Origin: Bacteroidota bacterium
GTDB lineage: Bacteria > Bacteroidota > Bacteroidia > Flavobacteriales_D > Crocinitomicaceae
Assembly (NCBI GenBank): GCA_016868915.1
Contig: VGFL01000003.1
Coordinates: 1-54,444 of the forward strand
Direction: 5' to 3'
Length of the DNA: 54,444 nucleotides
The position numbers were made by a program, and so were the translations under genes. Numbering within the stretch: the first letter of the stretch is position 1; every line of letters starts with the position of its first letter. Below, piece after piece: positions 48,528 to 54,444 of this stretch. The notes below the pieces were generated by a model. The model ran no database searches and was not told the DNA's origin. It was given only the letters and a program-made list of their open reading frames with translations.

Positions 48528-49292
48528 ATGGCTACAACATTCATTAATATAACCCTTAAAATTTGGAGACAAAAAAATGTTAATGCGAAAGGTTCTATGG
48601 AGTCCTACACACTAGATAATGTCTCTACCGATAGTTCTTTTTTGGAAATGTTAGACCAACTAAACGAACAATTAATTAATCAACAAAAAGAACCTGTTGC
48701 ATTTGATCATGATTGTAGAGAGGGTATTTGTGGTATGTGTTCGCTTTACATTAATGGTCGTGCTCACGGTCCAGATACAGGTACAACAACTTGCCAATTG
48801 CATATGAGAAAATTTAATGATGGAGACACTATTTACATTGAGCCATGGAGGTCTCGGGCGTTTCCAATCGTTAAAGATTTGGTCGTAGACAGAAGTGCCT
48901 TTGATCGCATTCAACAAGCGGGTGGATTTATTTCAGTTAATACATCTGGACGAACCATGGACGCAAATGCAATTCCTATCCCTAAAAGTGATGCCGACAA
49001 AGCTTTTGAAGCTGCCGCTTGTATTGGATGCGGTGCTTGTGTTGCATCTTGCAAGAATGGTTCAGCAATGCTATTTGTTGGTGCAAAAGTTTCCCAATAC
49101 GCACTACTTCCACAAGGAAAGGTTGAGGCTAAAGAAAGAGTAATTAATATGGTTCGTCAAATGGATCAAGAGGGCTTCGGTAATTGTACTAATACAGGCG
49201 CATGTGAAGTTGAATGCCCAAAAGGTATCTCTTTAGAGAATATTGCTCGTATGAATCGAGAGTACTTATGTGCAGCTGCGAAAGCAGATTAA
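48528..49292 (+). CDS. sdhB: Succinate dehydrogenase/fumarate reductase iron-sulfur subunit
   Basis: [22 protein letters not shown]...[44 protein letters not shown]. Confidence 0.97.
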   Translation: MATTFINITLKIWRQKNVNAKGSMESYTLDNVSTDSSFLEMLDQLNEQLINQQKEPVAFDHDCREGICGMCSLYINGRAHGPDTGTTTCQLHMRKFNDGDTIYIEPWRSRAFPIVKDLVVDRSAFDRIQQAGGFISVNTSGRTMDANAIPIPKSDADKAFEAAACIGCGACVASCKNGSAMLFVGAKVSQYALLPQGKVEAKERVINMVRQMDQEGFGNCTNTGACEVECPKGISLENIARMNREYLCAAAKAD

Positions 49293-49363
49293 GATTCATC
49301 GTTTTCTGGAAATCTAATTTTGACTTTTTTTGGTCATCTAAACAACGATTGAATTACTTATTC

Positions 49364-49371
49364 TACTTTTG
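49364..49371 (+). promoter_or_regulatory. Candidate -7 box TACTTTTG upstream of purN
   Basis: Matches TAnnTTTG just upstream of ATG 49375; no well-spaced -33 TTG. Confidence 0.25.
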
Positions 49372-49374
49372 TGT

Positions 49375-49965
49375 ATGTTCAATTGTCATAATGTTTCAAT
49401 TTTTGTCTCAGGAACTGGTTCTAATGCTAAAAACCTCATCCGTTTTTTCTCCCTAGCTAAAGATCAAAAAATTAAATTGATTCTCTCTGAAAAAGAAAAT
49501 CCTGAGTTGGAAAGCTTGTGTAATTCTGAAAAAATACATTTTCTAAAAGTTGATAAGCAGCAGAGTACTGATGTCGATTTTTTAGTAGAAAAATGTAATA
49601 AATATGAAATTCATTATATAATATTAGCAGGATTCCTAAAAAAAATCCCAGAAAAACTTATTCAAAAATATCCGGAACAAATTATTAATATTCATCCTTC
49701 ACTCTTACCTAAATTTGGTGGAAAAGGAATGTTTGGGGATAATGTTCATAAAGCGGTACTCGAATCCAAAGAAAAAGAGTCTGGCATTACTATTCATTTA
49801 GTAAATGAAGAATACGATAAAGGAAAGATTTTAGGCCAATTCACTATTTCTATAGATAAAAATGAAACAGTTAAAACTCTAAAGGAAAAAATACAAAAAC
49901 TAGAGCACACTCATTTTCCCCCCGTTATTTATGACTTACTTCAAAGCACAAAAAAACATGAATAA
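49375..49965 (+). CDS. purN: Phosphoribosylglycinamide formyltransferase
   Basis: SIFVSGTGSNAKNLIRFF...IILAGFLKKIPEKLIQKYPEQIINIHPSLLPKFGGKGMFGDNVHKAVL...SGITIHLVNEEYDKGKIL. Track start 49369 is TTG; ATG at 49375. Confidence 0.92.
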   Translation: MFNCHNVSIFVSGTGSNAKNLIRFFSLAKDQKIKLILSEKENPELESLCNSEKIHFLKVDKQQSTDVDFLVEKCNKYEIHYIILAGFLKKIPEKLIQKYPEQIINIHPSLLPKFGGKGMFGDNVHKAVLESKEKESGITIHLVNEEYDKGKILGQFTISIDKNETVKTLKEKIQKLEHTHFPPVIYDLLQSTKKHE

Positions 49966-51181
49966 AATACTTTTTAAAAATATTAAAGGGTTGGTTCAAT
50001 GTGGTGAAAATATCAATTCGCTCGTTGGAGGAGTAAAAATGGCTCAAATTTCTACACTTAAAAATGCATTTTTAGCACTTGAAAATAGTGAAATCGTAGC
50101 CTACGGGCCGATGGAAAAATGGGAAGACTTAGCGGATTTTGACGTAATTGATGCCGAGGGAAAATACATATTACCGGCCTTTTGTGACTCACATACGCAT
50201 TCCATTTTTGCTAAAACGAGGGAAGAAGAATTTGTAGATCGTATAAAGGGATTAAGTTATGAAGAAATTGCCCTGAAAGGTGGAGGAATACTTAACTCTG
50301 CAAGGGCGTTGCAAGGAATAAGCGAAGATATTTTATTTGAGCACTCCAAAATTAGAATTGAGAAAATAATTAACTGCGGAACAGGCGCTCTAGAAATAAA
50401 GTCAGGGTATGGATTGAATGTTGAAGCTGAGTTAAAAATGTTACGCGTTATTAACCGTCTAAAACAGCATTTTCAAATTCCAATTAGAGCAACACTTTTA
50501 GCTGCACACGCGTTTCCTCTTGAATATAAAGAAAATCATCGTGGATACATTGATTTGATAATCAATAAAATAATCCCCGAAGTTCAAAAGGAGCAATTAG
50601 CAGATTATATCGATGTGTTTTGCGAAAGAAACTATTTTTCCGTCGAAGAAATGGAAGAGATTCTCTCGGCTGGAATCAATGCTGGCTTAAAACCCAAAGT
50701 GCATGTGAATCAGTTTTCATCTTTTGGAGGAATTAAAAAAGCTTGTGAAATGAAAGCCCTCACAGTAGACCATTTAGAAGAAATTACAGATGAAGATATT
50801 AGGGTATTGAAAAATTCCAAAACCCTTCCTGTTTTTCTCCCAGGATGTTCGCACTTTTTATCTATTCCATTTAGTAATGCCCGCAGATTTATTTCTGAAA
50901 ATATTCCTTTTGCATTAGCTAGTGACTTCAATCCAGGCTCAACTCCTTGCTATAATTTGAGTACAATTTGGTCCTTGGCATGTATAAAAATGAAATTAAC
51001 TCCCGAGGAAGCACTGCATGCCTTAACGATTAATGCAGCCTATGCCATGGGACTGCAGGATAGTCATGGTAGTATTTCGATTGGGAAGAAACCAGGACTC
51101 ATTCTTACGAAAGAAATTCCAAGCTTAGCCTACATTCCTTACTCTTTCGGAGAAAATTGTATTGAACGCGTTTTTATTTAA
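49958..51181 (+). CDS. hutI: Imidazolonepropionase
   Basis: ILPAFCDSHTHSIFAKTREEEFVDRIKGLSYEEIALKGGGILNSARAL, GTGALEIKSGYGL, AAHAFPLEY, ALASDFNPGSTPCYNL. Start set at ATG 49958 (MNKILFKNIKGL); overlaps purN end. Confidence 0.95.
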   Translation: MNKILFKNIKGLVQCGENINSLVGGVKMAQISTLKNAFLALENSEIVAYGPMEKWEDLADFDVIDAEGKYILPAFCDSHTHSIFAKTREEEFVDRIKGLSYEEIALKGGGILNSARALQGISEDILFEHSKIRIEKIINCGTGALEIKSGYGLNVEAELKMLRVINRLKQHFQIPIRATLLAAHAFPLEYKENHRGYIDLIINKIIPEVQKEQLADYIDVFCERNYFSVEEMEEILSAGINAGLKPKVHVNQFSSFGGIKKACEMKALTVDHLEEITDEDIRVLKNSKTLPVFLPGCSHFLSIPFSNARRFISENIPFALASDFNPGSTPCYNLSTIWSLACIKMKLTPEEALHALTINAAYAMGLQDSHGSISIGKKPGLILTKEIPSLAYIPYSFGENCIERVFI

Positions 51182-51190
51182 AAGAACCGT

Positions 51191-51604
51191 TTAACAATAC
51201 TCGTTGAAAGCTTCACTTAAATTCTCAGCAATCATTAGTGGGCTTGCCCCTTCAATATGATGTCTTTCCACAAAATGAACTAATTTACCCCCTTTGAAAA
51301 GAGCAATTGACGGGGAAGACGGAGGATAAGGCAAGAAATACTTACGCGCTTGGTTTGTTGCATCTGAATCAACTCCTGCAAATACGGTTGCCAATTCAAA
51401 AGGGCGTTTATCATTGTTCAATGCCAATTTCACCCCAGGCCGCATATTTCCTGCAGCACATCCACAAACTGAATTTACAACAACCAGCAAGGTTTCTTGA
51501 TTATTTTGAATAATTTGATCTACATCGTCTGTAGTTGTTAATTCCTTGAACCCAACTTGGGTCAAGTCTTCTTTCATTGGTTTAACTAATTCTGCTGGGT
51601 ACAT
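51191..51604 (-). CDS. BrxA/BrxB family bacilliredoxin
   Basis: MYPAELVKPMKEDLTQVGFKELTTTDDV...VVVNSVCGCAAGNMRPGVKLAL...RHHIEGASPLMIAENLSEAF; CGC motif. Confidence 0.95.
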   Translation of the reverse strand: MYPAELVKPMKEDLTQVGFKELTTTDDVDQIIQNNQETLLVVVNSVCGCAAGNMRPGVKLALNNDKRPFELATVFAGVDSDATNQARKYFLPYPPSSPSIALFKGGKLVHFVERHHIEGASPLMIAENLSEAFNEYC

Positions 51605-51789
51605 AACAATTATTTTTTTACAAAATTAGAGATAAATACTGAATACTCTAAAATAAACAACTACTTCTGAGATATAAATCAAAAATTAGTACTGCTTAAA
51701 AAGAAAACAATGAATTTAACAAGTACAAACTCAGTCATAATTCAATAGCTTTTTCGTAATTTTAACGTGCTGAACTCAAGATTAATTTG

Positions 51790-54444
51790 ATGGAACAAGT
51801 TGCACCCTATGAGCCTAAGAACAAAATAAGAATTGTTACAGCTGCCTCTTTATTTGATGGTCACGACGCGGCGATAAACATCATGCGTCGAATTATTCAA
51901 GCTACGGGTTGTGAAGTAATTCACCTCGGACATGATCGCTCTGTGGAGGAAGTTGTAGACTGTGCCATTCAAGAAGATGCTCAAGCCATTGCCATGACTT
52001 CGTATCAGGGAGGTCATATTGAGTATTTCAAATACATGTATGATTTATTAAAAGACAAGGGTGCCCCGCATATTAAAATTTTTGGAGGTGGTGGTGGAAC
52101 TATTTTACCTTCTGAAATTAAAGAATTACAGGCATATGGCATCACTCGAATCTATCATCCGGACGATGGAAGAGCAATGGGCTTACAAGGAATGATTAAT
52201 GATTTGATTCAAAAGTGTGATTTTCCAGTAGGGACAAATATCACCAATGAACCGGAGAAATTAGCCGAGAAAAACATTCCTGCAATTGCACGTGTAATTT
52301 CTGCAGCAGAGAATTTTGCGGAGGAAAATACTGAAATACTCACAAAAATTCGAGAAATTGCGAAAACTAAATCGATTCCCGTTTTAGGAATTACAGGCAC
52401 CGGTGGTGCCGGGAAATCATCCTTGGTAGATGAATTGGTTCGCCGTTTTTTAATTGACTTTAGGGATAAACAAATTGCTGTTGTTTCGGTAGACCCTTCC
52501 AAACGAAAAACAGGTGGGGCTTTGTTAGGGGATCGAATACGTATGAACTCCATCAAAAGTAATCGGGTCTATATGCGTTCATTAGCAACTCGTCAATCCA
52601 ATTTAGCCTTGTCTAAGCATGTGTCAGAGGCAATCAGCATTTTGAAAGCAGCAAATTACGATTTAATCATTTTGGAAACATCCGGAATTGGTCAGTCGGA
52701 TACAGAAATTTTAGATCACAGTGATGTTTCGTTATATGTAATGACTCCGGAATACGGTGCTGCAACGCAACTGGAGAAAATCGATATGTTGGATTTTGCA
52801 GACGTGATAGCGCTAAATAAATTCGACAAACGCGGGGCATTGGATGCTTTGCGTGATGTTAGAAAACAATTTCAGCGCAACCATAATTTATGGGAAGAAA
52901 ATGTGGACGATATGCCGGTTTACGGTACAATTGCTTCTCAATTCAACGATCCAGGAATGAACTCGCTTTACAAAGTGATTATGGATAAAATCGTTGAAAA
53001 AACAGGTGCGCCCATAGATTCCACATTTGAGATAACACGTGAAATGTCAGAGAAAATATTTGTAATTCCACCAGATAGAACGCGTTATTTGTCAGAAATT
53101 TCAGAAAATAACCGGTCTTATGATAAATGGGTAAATCAACAGGTGGAGATTGCTAAAAAATTGCACGGATTACAAACATCCATAGAAACGTTTAGGGCAT
53201 CAAGGTACGAAGATAAAGACCGATTAGTAAAAGGATTGACAGAAGCTTTTGAAAACGAGAAATTGAATTTTGACCCGAAAAATTGGGCAATTATTGAAAA
53301 TTGGGATGATAAGAAAAAAGCGTTTAGAAATCCACAATATGAATTTAAAGTACGAGACAAAGTATTAAGTATTGAAACGCATACTGAATCTCTTTCTCAT
53401 TCGCAAATACCCAAAGTTGCATCTCCAAAATATACAAGTTGGGGGGATATTTTAAGATGGGTATTGCAAGAAAATTACCCTGGCGAATTCCCATTCACAG
53501 CAGGATTATTTCCATTCAAAAGGGAAGGTGAAGATCCAACGCGAATGTTCGCAGGTGAAGGCGGCCCTGAAAGAACGAATAAACGTTTCCATTATGTGAG
53601 TTTAGGAATGCCTGCAAAAAGACTCTCAACGGCTTTTGACTCAGTAACACTGTATGGTAATGATCCAGATTTACGGCCAGACATTTATGGAAAAATTGGA
53701 AATTCAGGAGTCTCCATCTGTTGTTTGGATGATGCGAAAAAACTCTATTCTGGTTTTGACTTAAGTCACCCCGCAACCTCGGTTTCCATGACTATTAATG
53801 GACCTGCACCGATGTTGTTGGCATTTTTCATGAATGCCGCAATCGACCAAAATTGCGAGAAATACATCAAAACGAACGGTCTTGAGGCTGAAATTGAGGC
53901 AAAAATTGCGTCGATTTACAAGGAAAAAGGAACGGAACGTCCACGATATCAGGGTGACTTACCCGAAGGAAACGATGGATTAGGACTAATGCTTTTGGGC
54001 GTTACGGGCGATCAAGTATTGCCAAGTGATGTGTATGTGAAAATCAAAGCGGAAACCTTAACCCAAGTTCGAGGAACAGTTCAAGCTGATATCTTAAAAG
54101 AAGACCAAGCCCAAAATACCTGTATTTTCTCTACTGAATTTGCCTTGCGTTTAATGGGAGACGTTCAACAATACTTCATTCAGAACAGGGTGAGAAATTT
54201 CTACTCTGTATCCATTTCTGGTTATCACATTGCAGAGGCTGGAGCAAATCCAATTACTCAGTTGGCATTTACATTAGCGAATGGGTTCACATATGTGGAA
54301 TATTACCTGAGCCGTGGTATGGATATCAATGATTTTGGTCCAAACCTTTCGTTCTTCTTCTCCAACGGAATTGATCCTGAATATGCCGTCATTGGTCGTG
54401 TTGCCCGTAGGATTTGGGCAAAGGCAATGGCTAAAAAATACGCA
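51790..54444 (+). CDS. icmF: Fused isobutyryl-CoA mutase / methylmalonyl-CoA mutase family protein (B12 domain + G-protein chaperone + mutase), 3'-truncated by window end
   Basis: 885 codons open to window end, absent from ORF track. [20 protein letters not shown]...[14 protein letters not shown]...MTSYQGGH (B12 domain); [34 protein letters not shown] (G domain); [30 protein letters not shown]...[24 protein letters not shown] (mutase). Confidence 0.94.
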   Translation, partial: MEQVAPYEPKNKIRIVTAASLFDGHDAAINIMRRIIQATGCEVIHLGHDRSVEEVVDCAIQEDAQAIAMTSYQGGHIEYFKYMYDLLKDKGAPHIKIFGGGGGTILPSEIKELQAYGITRIYHPDDGRAMGLQGMINDLIQKCDFPVGTNITNEPEKLAEKNIPAIARVISAAENFAEENTEILTKIREIAKTKSIPVLGITGTGGAGKSSLVDELVRRFLIDFRDKQIAVVSVDPSKRKTGGALLGDRIRMNSIKSNRVYMRSLATRQSNLALSKHVSEAISILKAANYDLIILETSGIGQSDTEILDHSDVSLYVMTPEYGAATQLEKIDMLDFADVIALNKFDKRGALDALRDVRKQFQRNHNLWEENVDDMPVYGTIASQFNDPGMNSLYKVIMDKIVEKTGAPIDSTFEITREMSEKIFVIPPDRTRYLSEISENNRSYDKWVNQQVEIAKKLHGLQTSIETFRASRYEDKDRLVKGLTEAFENEKLNFDPKNWAIIENWDDKKKAFRNPQYEFKVRDKVLSIETHTESLSHSQIPKVASPKYTSWGDILRWVLQENYPGEFPFTAGLFPFKREGEDPTRMFAGEGGPERTNKRFHYVSLGMPAKRLSTAFDSVTLYGNDPDLRPDIYGKIGNSGVSICCLDDAKKLYSGFDLSHPATSVSMTINGPAPMLLAFFMNAAIDQNCEKYIKTNGLEAEIEAKIASIYKEKGTERPRYQGDLPEGNDGLGLMLLGVTGDQVLPSDVYVKIKAETLTQVRGTVQADILKEDQAQNTCIFSTEFALRLMGDVQQYFIQNRVRNFYSVSISGYHIAEAGANPITQLAFTLANGFTYVEYYLSRGMDINDFGPNLSFFFSNGIDPEYAVIGRVARRIWAKAMAKKYA

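Noticed and set aside
49214-49456. 80-aa + ORF bridging sdhB and purN
   Set aside because: Out of frame with both real genes and overlaps their coding regions.
52209-52556. 115-aa - strand ORF
   Set aside because: Antisense to the G-domain region of icmF, which has unmistakable motifs on the + strand.
1-54444. Search by eye for tRNA, rRNA, CRISPR arrays, IS elements or phage genes
   Set aside because: No cloverleaf-like, direct-repeat/spacer or transposase/integrase signal noticed; intergenic gaps are short. Needs tRNAscan-SE, Infernal and a CRISPR finder to confirm.

Overview
The window is an AT-rich segment of a Bacteroidota chromosome. Supporting signs are a T9SS sorting domain, SprB and PKD repeats, RemB-like barrels, an NtrY-like kinase and TAnnTTTG promoter boxes. 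It reads mainly as core and housekeeping DNA: pheS, rnc-fabF-acpP, a fused alpha/beta 2-oxoacid dehydrogenase E1, cysQ, an EPS export and synthesis block (MraY/WecA-type transferase, rfbC, wzc, wza, glycosyltransferase), dacB, hemW, gpmI, two histidine kinases, udk, sdhCAB, purN, hutI, a bacilliredoxin and a 3'-truncated icmF. I saw no tRNA, rRNA, CRISPR array, transposase, phage or defence island. The ORF track omits two genes that run off the window edges (3..626 and 51790..54444) and uses alternative start codons in places. The best second-look loci are: (i) three tandem paralogous small lipoproteins; (ii) an in-frame hexamer repeat encoding a Tyr-Gly tail on the Wzc-type tyrosine kinase; (iii) an uncharacterised polytopic protein coupled to a DUF2891 protein and an esterase; (iv) two intergenic regions that look like decayed genes; (v) many predicted exported proteins with Gln after the signal peptide, in the same window as a glutaminyl cyclase. 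I found no clearly new multi-gene system; all family names are from motif recognition without database searches.
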